From Ruegeria meonggei (GTDB lineage: Bacteria; Pseudomonadota; Alphaproteobacteria; Rhodobacterales; Rhodobacteraceae), in assembly GCF_900172215.1 (NCBI RefSeq), contig NZ_FWFP01000002.1:434001-498000 (forward strand): a DNA stretch of 64,000 nt. Reading direction: 5' to 3'. Both the position numbers and the translations under genes were made by a program. The notes below the pieces were generated by a model, which had not been told where the DNA came from, did no database searches, and saw only the letters and a program-made list of their open reading frames with translations. This document shows, piece after piece, positions 16,470-25,134 of the stretch. Position 1 is the stretch's first letter. Every line of letters begins with the position of its first letter.

Positions 16470-17446
16470 TGCGCATCGACGGGCTGCAATATGCCAACTG
16501 GTCGGAAAAGATTTTCCGGCAACTGCGCGAAGGCGGCGTGGACGCGATCCACGTCACCATCGCCTATCACGAGAACTTTCGGGAAACGGTTCTGAACTTT
16601 GAGAAATGGAACCGCTGGTTTGAACAATATCCCGACCTGATCATGAAAGGCCGCTGGGCCAGCGATATTGACATCGCACGTGAAACGGGCCGGACAGCAG
16701 TGTTTTTTGGCTTTCAAAACCCCTCGCCCATCGAAGACGATATCGGTCTGGTCGAGATCCTGCACGATCTGGGCGCACGGTTCATGCAGCTGACCTATAA
16801 CAACCAATCACTGCTGGCGACCGGGTGTTACGAGGCCGAAGACACCGGCATCACCCGCATGGGCAAACAGGTCATCAGGGAAATGAACCGTGTGGGCCTT
16901 GTGGTCGACATGAGCCATTCGGCTGACCGGTCGACCATCGAAGCCGCCGATCTGTCCGAGCGTCCGATAGCCATCACGCACGCCAACCCGCACGAGTGGT
17001 CGCCCGCACTACGCAACAAAAAGGAAGAGGTGATCCGGGCAGTGACGGAAAAGGGTGGGATGCTGGGCTTTTCAGTCTATCCTCATCACCTAAAGGACAA
17101 ATCCGACTGCACTGTTGAAAGCTTCTGCGAAATGATCGCGCGCACTGCGGACAAATATGGCGCCCAGCACCTGGGGATCGGCACAGACCTGTGCCAGGAT
17201 CAACCCGACAGCATCGTCGAATGGATGCGCGTTGGGCGCTGGACAAAAGAGATCGACTATGGCGAAGGCTCAGCTTCGGCCCCTGGTTTCCCGCCAATGC
17301 CCGGCTGGTTCCAGGACAACCGTGACTTTGGCAATATCGAAACAGGGCTGCGCGCCGCGGGCATGAACCAGGACGAGGTTTCAGGTATCATGGGCGGAAA
17401 CTGGTATCGTTTCTTTGCTGAAAACTTCGGGCCACAAACCGCATGA
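16469..17446 (+). CDS. membrane-dipeptidase (renal dipeptidase) family amidohydrolase
   Basis: 325 residues. Characteristic segments are GGVDAIHVTIAYHENF, the barrel motif LHDLGARFMQLTYNNQS, VVDMSHSADRST with metal-binding histidine, ITHANPHEW and LGIGTDLCQD. Family enzymes are zinc peptidases acting on dipeptides or related amides. The usual N-terminal HxD metal motif appears as HVTIAYHE rather than DGHND, so substrate or metal site may differ. It overlaps the preceding gene by one base (TGATG) and the next by 4 bp (ATGA). Soluble, with no signal peptide. In this catabolic operon it may open a cyclic or amide-linked amino acid derivative (inference). Confidence 0.85.
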   Translation: MRIDGLQYANWSEKIFRQLREGGVDAIHVTIAYHENFRETVLNFEKWNRWFEQYPDLIMKGRWASDIDIARETGRTAVFFGFQNPSPIEDDIGLVEILHDLGARFMQLTYNNQSLLATGCYEAEDTGITRMGKQVIREMNRVGLVVDMSHSADRSTIEAADLSERPIAITHANPHEWSPALRNKKEEVIRAVTEKGGMLGFSVYPHHLKDKSDCTVESFCEMIARTADKYGAQHLGIGTDLCQDQPDSIVEWMRVGRWTKEIDYGEGSASAPGFPPMPGWFQDNRDFGNIETGLRAAGMNQDEVSGIMGGNWYRFFAENFGPQTA

Positions 17447-19128
17447 ACTCAGCTGGCGCTCATATCCCGCGTCGCGACCCCGCGCAGGTTATGCGCCTGT
17501 CACGGTTGGGGTCGTTGCACCAGTGTCGGCTCAGCTTCATGCGCCAACTGACCCGCCGCATGGCGCAGGAAAACTGGACCTTCAGCCGCCCTGTCTTTGA
17601 CATCGACGCCAACGGCGTGGGCCATGCCGTATACACCGCGCAAGGCCTCACACATGCTTATTCCCTTGTCGCCTTTGCCCATGACCTGCCGCCCGAGCAA
17701 CGCTCGGACCGGGTCATTGCCGAGGCCTGGGACGCCACCTTTACCCTGTTCGACGGCATCCCGACGGCCGACGATATCGACCGCCTGTCCAAAAACGTCC
17801 CTCTGCAAGAGGCCGGGCGCGTCAGTGAAAATGAGTTGTCGTTGTCGCGTGCAAACCGCTCAGTCCGGCTTTGGGCACATGTGGTCGACCAGCTCGCCGT
17901 CGGACAGCAACCGGACGTTCAGCAGATCTATCAGGTCGGCTATCTGATGCGTACCACCGCCGTTTACGGGTCGGGTAAATTCGGAGCCGCCGACCGTGAG
18001 AAAACCGCAGCGCGGCCCGAGCTGAATGCCCCTTTCCAAACCGAGATGTTGTCGGTCTATCTGACCCGAACCTTTGTCCGAGATCTGGTGCAGCACATGG
18101 CGCGAGCCAAGGGCGGGGACCAAACTGCGCAGCTGGATCCCGCAATCGCCCGCTGGCTGGGGATCGGCAACTCGACCGGGCTGGGGATGGCCCCGTTCAT
18201 CGTCAACCATCCGGTGCTGTTCAACAACTGGATCATGGTCCGCGAAGAAGCCATCGCGCGTGTGCGGTCCTTGCCGACCGCGTCCGAAACAGAAGAAAAG
18301 CAATTTCGCGACACCTTTGCGCGCTCTAGGTTGTCAATGTCCTGGTGGCAGTCCGAGCATCCGATCCAAATCGAGAAACTGGCCGATCTGACCAGTGATC
18401 TTCTGGCCATCACCGAATATCTGGACCAGAACAACCTGACACAGGATCACCCCTGGGACAGGTTGATCCGCTGGTCCGAGACCGCGCTGAGCGAAGAGGG
18501 TCAAGAGCTACTCGCCTCTCTGATCCTTGAGCCCTACGGCGATTTGGTGGACGGGTTGACCAGTTGCATGGCCGACAGCAACACGCAGGCGCAGGTCATC
18601 GACGGTGCCATGTCAGTGGCCGAGGTTCGCGCTCTGATCCAGGCCAGCTTTGACTGGGCACTTGATCTGGACTGGGCTGCCGAGGCCAACCGCGCCCGCG
18701 CTTGGTACGTATCCGAGGAAAAGCTGGAACCCCGGCTGGGCGAACGGTTCGAAGAACCAATTGCCGACTATGAGCAACCTCTGGCTCCGGCCCGGGATGC
18801 AGCCATCGCCTTTGCTGCATTGAGCGACTGGCACGACGACGTGCCAATTGCAGAGTTCCTGACGCGTCATCCCGAACATCGCCACACGATCCGACGGGCG
18901 CAGATCGGGCGTGTCGCCCCATACGGTGAAATCCGTGACAATACGATCAGCGCCAGTGTCATGCCCATCGACATGCTGCGCGCCAAGCTTTCCTTTTTTG
19001 GTGCGACACATTTTGACCCGCGCTCGGACCGCTGGGTGCGTATCTGCATGTATGCCGGCGCCCCATACCCCGAGGACCTGACATCAGAAACGGCGGATAT
19101 GTGGGTCTATCCGGAGCCCGCAGCATGA
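17443..19128 (+). CDS. conserved hypothetical protein of catabolic operon (561 aa)
   Basis: I do not recognise a family. The protein is soluble, rich in Asp/Glu/Trp, with no signal peptide, no transmembrane helix and no nucleotide-binding loop. Distinct segments are IARWLGIGNSTGLGMAPFIV (about residues 230-250) followed by NHPVLFNNWIMVREEAIAR, and a C-terminal IGRVAPYGEIRDN. It overlaps both neighbours (ATGA with the dipeptidase-like gene, 4 bp with DUF3726), so it is translated together with catabolic enzymes. It may be a large enzyme subunit or a pathway-specific lyase; the conserved-looking glycine-rich segment could be active-site. Function is unknown. Confidence 0.85.
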   Translation: MNSAGAHIPRRDPAQVMRLSRLGSLHQCRLSFMRQLTRRMAQENWTFSRPVFDIDANGVGHAVYTAQGLTHAYSLVAFAHDLPPEQRSDRVIAEAWDATFTLFDGIPTADDIDRLSKNVPLQEAGRVSENELSLSRANRSVRLWAHVVDQLAVGQQPDVQQIYQVGYLMRTTAVYGSGKFGAADREKTAARPELNAPFQTEMLSVYLTRTFVRDLVQHMARAKGGDQTAQLDPAIARWLGIGNSTGLGMAPFIVNHPVLFNNWIMVREEAIARVRSLPTASETEEKQFRDTFARSRLSMSWWQSEHPIQIEKLADLTSDLLAITEYLDQNNLTQDHPWDRLIRWSETALSEEGQELLASLILEPYGDLVDGLTSCMADSNTQAQVIDGAMSVAEVRALIQASFDWALDLDWAAEANRARAWYVSEEKLEPRLGERFEEPIADYEQPLAPARDAAIAFAALSDWHDDVPIAEFLTRHPEHRHTIRRAQIGRVAPYGEIRDNTISASVMPIDMLRAKLSFFGATHFDPRSDRWVRICMYAGAPYPEDLTSETADMWVYPEPAA

Positions 19129-19754
19129 GCTTTTCCCTTAACGAAGTCGAATCCACGTCAAAGCGGGCTGCCCGGGGCGCTGGTTATAGCTGGGGTCATG
19201 CGGAAGAAGCCGCAAAAGCCACCCGCTGGCTGTGCGCGCAGGGTTTAGACGGAGTTGGCGCTTTGGCACAGTTACTACAGCTTGATCTGGTGAAACCACC
19301 AGAAGCCCCTGCGCCTGATATGAACGAAGACGGCCGGATCAGTCAAAGCATGCTCTGCCCGTTGACAGCAGGCCCAGCGGTGTCCGATCGCGCACAGCAT
19401 ATCACCGGCTCCGCTGTTTCACTGAGCAACCTGGCAATGCCCATCTTGTTGCTACCCTTTGCGGCAAACGCGGCGCGATTGCTGAAATCCTGCATTACCG
19501 TCACCTTTGATGGGGTAGACATCGTGACCGATGGCTTTGCCATATCCAATCCGAGCACTACGCCAGATCACGCGAAAACCGTTTCCGTCAGAGTTGGCGG
19601 GACCCTGACCGGCACCGTCCAACAGCAGACGCGGGCAACGCCGGATCCCGCCGACTGGACCACGTTGAACCGTATTGCCCACCGAACCTATGCCCCCGCA
19701 ACCGAGGAATCCCGCCTGCGCGGGGCCGGTGCGGGCCTGTCTGACAATGACTGA
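19125..19754 (+). CDS. DUF3726 domain protein
   Basis: About 209 residues. The opening (SLNEVESTSKRAARGAGYSWGHAEEAAKATRWL) fits DUF3726, a family found beside Ldh-type reductases and dipeptidase-like genes in alpha-proteobacteria. ATG 19125 overlaps the preceding stop. No catalytic motif can be named. Its co-translation with the 561-aa protein suggests a two-part enzyme, but this is inference. Confidence 0.75.
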   Translation: MSFSLNEVESTSKRAARGAGYSWGHAEEAAKATRWLCAQGLDGVGALAQLLQLDLVKPPEAPAPDMNEDGRISQSMLCPLTAGPAVSDRAQHITGSAVSLSNLAMPILLLPFAANAARLLKSCITVTFDGVDIVTDGFAISNPSTTPDHAKTVSVRVGGTLTGTVQQQTRATPDPADWTTLNRIAHRTYAPATEESRLRGAGAGLSDND

Positions 19755-19764
19755 GAGATTGAAC

Positions 19765-20775
19765 ATGGTTGAAACCCGGACCCTGACCCTTGCTGAAATC
19801 GAAGATCTGGCCTTCCGCGCGCTGGTCGCTGCTGGCACAACCGAGGCAAATGCCCGCCCGCTGGCCGTTGCCACAGCAGCCACCGAGGCGGATGGTGTTG
19901 CCAGCCACGGTCTGGCTTACATCCCGATCTATTGCGAACATGTTCAGTGCGGCAAGGTCGACGGCTCTGCTCAACCGGTTCTGTCTCAGCCCCGTCCGGG
20001 CGTAGTGAATGTGGACGCTGCAACCGGGTTCGCACATACCGCGATTGACATGGGGTTCGAAGCCCTGATGCCCGCAGCACGTGAACAGGGCATTGCCGCA
20101 TTGGCAGTGCGCAACAGCTATAACTGCGGCGTTCTGGGATATCACACCTTCCGGCTGGCACAGGCCGGGTTGGTTGGCTTGGGCTTTACCAACGCGCCCG
20201 CATCTATTGCACCGTCTGGTGGCGCAAAGCCGGTTGTCGGCACCAATCCTTTCTCGGTCGCGGCCCCGGGAACAGATGGCCAGCCTGCCCTGCTGATCGA
20301 CCAAAGCGCCAGCACTATTGCCAAAAGCGAGGTCATGAAACACGCCCGCGAAGGCAAACCGATCCCCGTTGGTTGGGCACTGGATTCAGATGGCAATCCA
20401 ACCACCGATCCCAATGTCGGGCTCAAGGGCTCAATGGCGCCGTCTGGCGGATACAAAGGCGTTGGCGTTGCCTTGCTGACTGAGGTGATGGCCGCTGCAC
20501 TGACTGGCGCGACCCTGGGTCTGAACGCCTCGCCGTTCTCCGGCACTGCCGGTGGGCCGCCGCGTACAGGTCAGTTCTTTATCGCCATTGACCCGACCGC
20601 AACAGCTGGCGACGCTTTTGTGTCCGGCCTGGAAGAGCTGGTCGGCGCGATCCACTCACAAAACGGCGCGCACCTGCCAGGGGACGGGCGACGCACCAAA
20701 CGAATTCTGGCCGAAACAGACGGTGTCGCAGTGAATTCGGCCGTTCTGGACAAAATTCAGGCCATCTTGAGTTAA
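19765..20775 (+). CDS. Ldh-family (malate/L-lactate-type) NAD(P)H oxidoreductase
   Basis: About 336 residues with the MDH2/Ldh layout: ATEADGVASHGLAYIP, AVRNSYNCGVLGYHT, GTNPFSVAAPG and MAPSGGYKGVGVALLTEVM. The family includes ureidoglycolate, sulfolactate and delta1-pyrroline-2-carboxylate/piperideine-2-carboxylate reductases. With an alpha-ketoglutaric-semialdehyde-type dehydrogenase in the same operon, a cyclic imino-acid reductase role is attractive but unproven. ATG 19765 is preceded by GAGAG; an upstream ATG (19747) overlaps the previous gene. Last gene of the operon, followed by a terminator. Confidence 0.88.
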   Translation: MVETRTLTLAEIEDLAFRALVAAGTTEANARPLAVATAATEADGVASHGLAYIPIYCEHVQCGKVDGSAQPVLSQPRPGVVNVDAATGFAHTAIDMGFEALMPAAREQGIAALAVRNSYNCGVLGYHTFRLAQAGLVGLGFTNAPASIAPSGGAKPVVGTNPFSVAAPGTDGQPALLIDQSASTIAKSEVMKHAREGKPIPVGWALDSDGNPTTDPNVGLKGSMAPSGGYKGVGVALLTEVMAAALTGATLGLNASPFSGTAGGPPRTGQFFIAIDPTATAGDAFVSGLEELVGAIHSQNGAHLPGDGRRTKRILAETDGVAVNSAVLDKIQAILS

Positions 20776-20840
20776 CGAAACACCGTAATGTTGTCCCAAC
20801 AACAGCGCCCCGTCAGGCGTAAATTTGACAAACCCCAGAC

Positions 20841-20880
20841 GCCCGGCTTCTCACTCAAAAGAGAAGTCGGGCATTTTTTC
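20841..20880 (+). terminator. rho-independent terminator of 15.0-20.8 kb operon
   Basis: GCCCGGCTTCTC pairs with GAGAAGTCGGGC (one G-T wobble) around an ACTCAAAA loop and is followed by ATTTTTTC. It lies 66 bp after the Ldh-family stop codon. Confidence 0.92.
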
Positions 20881-21009
20881 TGACTGTTTCAAAACACGAA
20901 TAAGAAAAAATCTACCGCGGTTTCCCAACCCCATGATATCATCAAATCAGAATATAACACTACAAAGCCGTTCAGCGGATTCATGATGCCATGGAATTGG
21001 GAGGTTCTT

Positions 21010-22932
21010 ATGCTTCGATTTTACGCCTGTTTGTTGGTTCTGATCTATAACCCAGCAAGTGTTCTGGCAGACGCCGTACCAAGCAAAGAAGCTGTGCAAG
21101 GCACCTTTGCCGAGCGACCCTTCTCACCCTATGCCAACCGCTCGTTCCCGGAACGTCCGTTTTGGGGGGACACACATCTGCATACTGGGCTTTCATTGGA
21201 TGCCGGAGCCTTTGGCAACACTTTGTTGCCCGATGAGGCATGGCGATTTGCTAAGGGTGAACAAGTCATTTCGTCGACTGGCCAACCGGTCAGGTTGGCG
21301 CGACCCCTGGATTGGATGGTGCTTACCGATCACACGGATCTGATGGGATTTGCTCCGGATTTGCAGGCGGGAAAACCCGGGGTTCTTGCCGATCCGAAGG
21401 GTTTGCAATGGTATGAGGGCTATATGGCCGGCGGTGAAGACGCAGCCAAGGCAGCCTTTGATATCATCACCAACTTCTCTCAAATGACATTGCCCGAGGT
21501 ATTGCTGGAATCCTACAGCCCCGGTGCTGACGCCTTTGCGTTTACCTGGGAACAGATCGTGCTGGCCGCAGAACGCCACAACGACCCCGGAACCTTTACC
21601 GCGTTTATTGGCTTTGAGTGGACCTCGGTCCCCAAAGGGTTCAACCTGCATCGGAACGTTATGTTGCGCGATGGCCCGATCCGGGCGTTGCAGATGGTGC
21701 CGCCGGTCACGCAGCCGCCCTATGGCGACACCGACCCAAAAGCGCTGTACGCATGGCTAGAGGAATACCAGGCCAACACGGGCGGTCGGGCCGTTGCCTT
21801 TGCCCATAACGGAAACCTGTCCAACGGGTGGATGTTCCCAACAGAAGACACCTATCACGGCGGCAAGGTGGACGAAGAATACGTACAAAACCGCGCCAAG
21901 TGGGAGCCCCATTACGAGGTCACACAGATCAAGGGGGATGGCGAAGCTCATCCTTACCTAAGCCCGGATGATCCGTTTGCCGACTATGAGAACTGGGATG
22001 TCGGCAACCTCGATATCACCGAACTGAAAACCGAAGACATGCTGGCCGGGGAATACGCCCGAGAAGCTCTCAAGCGCGGTCTGGCGCTGGAAGAGAAATT
22101 TGGTGTGAACCCCTATAAGTTCGGTATGGGTGGTGCAACGGACAGTCATACGTCGCTGGCAACCGCCGAAGAGGAAAACTATTTCGGCAAATCCGTCAGT
22201 GCTGAACCGTCCGCCACGAGAGTCCTGCATCCGTTTGTTGAAAGCGAGCTAGGGGCGTTTGAGGGCCATACACTCGTCGCGTCGGGATACACCGCCGTTT
22301 GGGCGTCCGAAAACACCCGCACTGCCATTTTCGACGCGTTCAAGCGCCGGGAAACCTACGCCACGACCGGCCCTAGAATCGGTTTGCGGTTCTTCGGGGG
22401 ATGGGACTTTGCTGACGAAGACCTGCTGACCCGGCTGGTGGCCGATGTCGGCTATACCAAAGGCGTGCCAATGGGCAGCGACCTGCGCCCGCGTGAAGGA
22501 GATGGCGCGCCCAAGTTTCTGATCGGTGCCCTGCGCGACCCGATCGGAGCAAACCTGGATCGGGTTCAGGTCGTCAAAGGCTGGCTGGATGCCAACGGAG
22601 AATTACAGGAGCAAGTCTATAATGTCGCCTGGTCGGATAATCGCGCGCTGGACGCTGATGGAAATCTGCCCGATGTAGGCAATACTGTTGATCTTGAGGC
22701 CGCAAGCTGGAGCAACACAATCGGCGCCTCAGAGCTGCTGACGATCTGGACAGACCCTGATTTCGATCCGGATGCGCGGGCCTTCTATTACGTGCGGGTT
22801 CTTGAAATTCCGACACCGCGTTGGGTGCTGTATGATAAACTTCGGTTCGGAATTGACCTGCCGGAAGAGGCACAGCTGACCCATCAGGAAAGGGCTTACT
22901 CGTCCCCAATCTGGTACACACCGGGCGCGTGA
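21010..22932 (+). CDS. DUF3604 domain protein, exported
   Basis: About 640 residues with an N-terminal Sec signal ([20 protein letters not shown]). The mature protein has [19 protein letters not shown], a PHP-like HxH metal motif, [26 protein letters not shown] and GATDSHTSL. These suggest a metal-dependent hydrolase, possibly a phosphoesterase, outside the cytoplasm. ATG 21010 was chosen because GGGAGG lies just upstream and a signal peptide begins there; earlier in-frame ATGs at 20983 and 20986 lack both. It is followed by a periplasmic-type peptidyl-prolyl isomerase and a HupE-like membrane protein. Substrate unknown. Confidence 0.9.
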   Translation: MLRFYACLLVLIYNPASVLADAVPSKEAVQGTFAERPFSPYANRSFPERPFWGDTHLHTGLSLDAGAFGNTLLPDEAWRFAKGEQVISSTGQPVRLARPLDWMVLTDHTDLMGFAPDLQAGKPGVLADPKGLQWYEGYMAGGEDAAKAAFDIITNFSQMTLPEVLLESYSPGADAFAFTWEQIVLAAERHNDPGTFTAFIGFEWTSVPKGFNLHRNVMLRDGPIRALQMVPPVTQPPYGDTDPKALYAWLEEYQANTGGRAVAFAHNGNLSNGWMFPTEDTYHGGKVDEEYVQNRAKWEPHYEVTQIKGDGEAHPYLSPDDPFADYENWDVGNLDITELKTEDMLAGEYAREALKRGLALEEKFGVNPYKFGMGGATDSHTSLATAEEENYFGKSVSAEPSATRVLHPFVESELGAFEGHTLVASGYTAVWASENTRTAIFDAFKRRETYATTGPRIGLRFFGGWDFADEDLLTRLVADVGYTKGVPMGSDLRPREGDGAPKFLIGALRDPIGANLDRVQVVKGWLDANGELQEQVYNVAWSDNRALDADGNLPDVGNTVDLEAASWSNTIGASELLTIWTDPDFDPDARAFYYVRVLEIPTPRWVLYDKLRFGIDLPEEAQLTHQERAYSSPIWYTPGA

Positions 22933-22939
22933 TTGATCC

Positions 22940-22999
22940 AGCGGGGAAAACCGCTATTCCGGGGGCGAAAGCCTTCCTTCTGGGAAGGTCTTCTGCCCC
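22940..22999. other. structured intercistronic region
   Basis: Between the DUF3604 gene and the isomerase gene there is a hairpin AGCGG-GGAAAA-CCGCT (22940-22955). A nested stem follows: GGGGC (22962-22966) with GCCCC (22995-22999), enclosing CCTTCC-TTCTG-GGAAGG. No T-run follows, so termination is doubtful; mRNA stabilisation or a weak terminator is possible. Confidence 0.45.
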
Positions 23000-23096
23000 T
23001 TGATAGTTCCAATAAATACACGGGGTTTCCGCATGGCAGATCCAACGGATCAAGCCAACGATTTGATGTCTAACACTTCCTGAGCCAGGGTTGCCT

Positions 23097-23927
23097 ATGC
23101 GCATTCTCAAAGAACCACTTTTTCATTTCATTCTGATCGGATTCGCCATCTTTGGCTGGTTCCATCTGGTTTCTTCCGAAAACGATGTGCCTGCAGACAT
23201 CCAAAAGATCACCATTGACGCAGATGACATCGCCCTGCTGACCAGCCGGTTCGAAACAAGCTGGAAGCGCACGCCTAACGAAGCAGAGTTTCAGGCGTTG
23301 ATAGATGCTTTGATCCGCGAAGAGGTTCTTGTTCGCGAGGCCCGAAACCTCGGCCTGGATCGCGGCGATCAGGTTGTCCGCGCGCGACTGGCCCAAAAGA
23401 TGGACTTCCTGACCAGCGCCATCGCCTTGTCCGTGACCCCGGAAGATGCTGTTTTGCAAACGTTCCTCGACGAGAACGCGGCGCGGTTTACAACCCCCTC
23501 TCTGATTGCCTTTGATCAAGTTTATCTGGGCGACGCGCCCGAGCCGGACGACATCGCACAAGCGCTATTGGCACTGGAAGCCGGGGAAGACTGGTCCAAC
23601 CTAGGAGTGCCGTCTCTTTTGCTGCGGTCCATGCCTTTGTCGGTGACAAGTGTTGTGGATTCGACCTTTGGCCGCGGGTTTTCAGCCAACCTTGAAAACC
23701 TGGGGCCCTCACTCTGGTCCGGCCCGGTCCAATCCGGGTACGGGCAGCACCTTGTCCGGGTCACGCAGATGCAACCCGAGCAGTTGCCTCCGCTTGACGA
23801 CATCCGCGATGCGGTTGTGTCAGAGTGGCGTCGTGAGGCCGGTGACGATCTGGCACAGGCCCAATACGAAAGTTTTGCCGCCCGTTACAAAATCGAGACG
23901 CCGACGCCTCAAGAGGACGAACAGTGA
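23097..23927 (+). CDS. parvulin-type peptidyl-prolyl cis-trans isomerase, membrane-anchored
   Basis: About 276 residues. One N-terminal transmembrane helix (LFHFILIGFAIFGWFHLV) anchors a SurA/PpiD-like region (ALIREEVLVREARNLGLDRGDQVVRARLAQKMDFL) and a degenerate parvulin domain (about residues 135-230; STFGRGFSANLENL, SGYGQHLVRVT). It should act as a periplasmic folding factor, perhaps for the exported DUF3604 protein upstream. ATG 23097 is used; TTG 23091 is an alternative. The stop overlaps the next GTG by 4 bp. Confidence 0.85.
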   Translation: MRILKEPLFHFILIGFAIFGWFHLVSSENDVPADIQKITIDADDIALLTSRFETSWKRTPNEAEFQALIDALIREEVLVREARNLGLDRGDQVVRARLAQKMDFLTSAIALSVTPEDAVLQTFLDENAARFTTPSLIAFDQVYLGDAPEPDDIAQALLALEAGEDWSNLGVPSLLLRSMPLSVTSVVDSTFGRGFSANLENLGPSLWSGPVQSGYGQHLVRVTQMQPEQLPPLDDIRDAVVSEWRREAGDDLAQAQYESFAARYKIETPTPQEDEQ

Positions 23928-24925
23928 GAGCCGCGGTCTTTGTATTTCTGGCACTCAGTCTGATCTGTGCGCCACAGGCCGGAAAGGCCCACGCGCTGGA
24001 TCCGGGGTACCTGGATCTGCGCCAGTTGGCACACGGCACCTGGCAAGTTCTGTGGCGTGTTCCTGATGTAAAAGGCCAGCCCATGAATATTGGGGCGGTA
24101 CTGCCCGAGCATTGCAAGCCCGGCCGCAGCCCGGAACCAACCTCAGAAGGTGCGGCCTGGGTTTCCACTTGGGTCGCCGAATGCGACGCAGAGATTGCGG
24201 GCCAAACAGTGACCATTGATGGCCTGGAAAGACAGAAAAACGAAGTTCTACTGCGCCTGCAGCCCCTGAATTCTGAAACGGTAACGCTGCGATTCACACC
24301 CAAATCACCGGTTCTGACAATCCCTGTTAATCCGTCAACCTGGACCGTGCTTGTCAGCTATTTCCAATTGGGCTTCGAACATATTCTGGCCGGGTGGGAT
24401 CACCTATTGTTTGTCGTCGCTCTGTTTGTCCTGGTGCGTGACCCTTGGCGCCTTGTTGGGGCAGTTACGGCTTTCACAGTTGCACACTCGATTACTTTGG
24501 CCATGGCCACATTGGGGATTCTGAACGTGCCGGCCGCACCGGTCGAGGCCATAATCGCACTGTCGATCGTGTTTCTGGCGCTGGAAATACTTAAACACAA
24601 AAAGGGAAAGCTCAGGTTATCAGAGCAATACCCGTGGATCGTTTGCTTTTGCTTCGGCCTGCTGCACGGGCTTGGTTTTGCGGGTGCCTTGTCTGAAATC
24701 GGGTTGCCGCCGCAAGATATCCCCACGGCGCTTCTTGCCTTCAACGTTGGTGTCGAGGGTGGCCAGCTTGCATTTATCGGAACCTTGTCCCTGCTAATCC
24801 TTACGTGGCGCACCGTAGCGCCGCCAATCGCTGCACAGTTTCACTCAATCGCCGCACTCGTTGCTGGTTACGCCATTGGTTGTGTGTCTGTTTACTGGCT
24901 TGTTGAGCGTATCAGCGGCTTTTGA
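23924..24925 (+). CDS. HupE/UreJ-family membrane protein
   Basis: 333 residues. A signal peptide (VFVFLALSLICAPQAGKAHA) leads to a periplasmic domain of about 110 residues. The HupE/UreJ_2 core follows, with LGFEHILAGWDHLLFVVALF, AHSITLAMATLG and GLLHGLGFAGAL; histidines in these helices resemble those of nickel permeases. The GTG start overlaps the isomerase stop (GTGA). The family is usually called a nickel transporter or accessory protein, but versions with the long periplasmic domain beside DUF3604 are uncharacterised. It is the last chromosomal gene before the island boundary. Confidence 0.87.
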   Translation: MRAAVFVFLALSLICAPQAGKAHALDPGYLDLRQLAHGTWQVLWRVPDVKGQPMNIGAVLPEHCKPGRSPEPTSEGAAWVSTWVAECDAEIAGQTVTIDGLERQKNEVLLRLQPLNSETVTLRFTPKSPVLTIPVNPSTWTVLVSYFQLGFEHILAGWDHLLFVVALFVLVRDPWRLVGAVTAFTVAHSITLAMATLGILNVPAAPVEAIIALSIVFLALEILKHKKGKLRLSEQYPWIVCFCFGLLHGLGFAGALSEIGLPPQDIPTALLAFNVGVEGGQLAFIGTLSLLILTWRTVAPPIAAQFHSIAALVAGYAIGCVSVYWLVERISGF

Positions 24926-24976
24926 CGTTCCCGGCAAGGGTCGCCTGATTCTGACTGGCCTAATACGATGTCTAAA

Positions 24977-24992
24977 TGGTGCCCGGGGGCGG
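24977..24992. repeat. left attachment site (tRNA-Phe 3' remnant)
   Basis: Sixteen bases identical to the 3' end of tRNA-Phe including the encoded CCA, in the same orientation as the copy at 39216. It is the displaced end of the target gene after integration. No tRNA body is attached here. Confidence 0.88.
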
Positions 24993-24998
24993 CACAAG

Positions 24999-25015
24999 CA
25001 ACCTGTTTGAGGTTG
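24999..25015. repeat. inverted repeat next to the left attachment site
   Basis: CAACCT-GTTTG-AGGTTG is a perfect 6-bp inverted repeat, 7 bp inside the left attachment site. It could be a recombination-factor binding site or a transcript end. It has no T-run. Confidence 0.35.
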
Positions 25016-25111
25016 TTCATTCTTGTTCAGGTTCGCATTCATATACAACCTTCTAGCTGAATAAACTGTCCGGACTTGTCTTGCCGTGTTTGGCGCTATC
25101 CAATAAGATAA

Positions 25112-25131
25112 GGTGGATATTGGGGTGGATA
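25112..25131. repeat. tandem GGTGGATA repeats, left end of island
   Basis: Two copies of GGTGGATA are spaced 12 bp apart just before the integrase start codon. The same pair, 19 of 20 bases identical, occurs in the same orientation at the other island end (39141-39160). Paired short direct repeats at both ends suggest arm-type integrase binding sites. The second copy may also serve as the integrase ribosome-binding site. Confidence 0.6.
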
Positions 25132-25134
25132 TAA

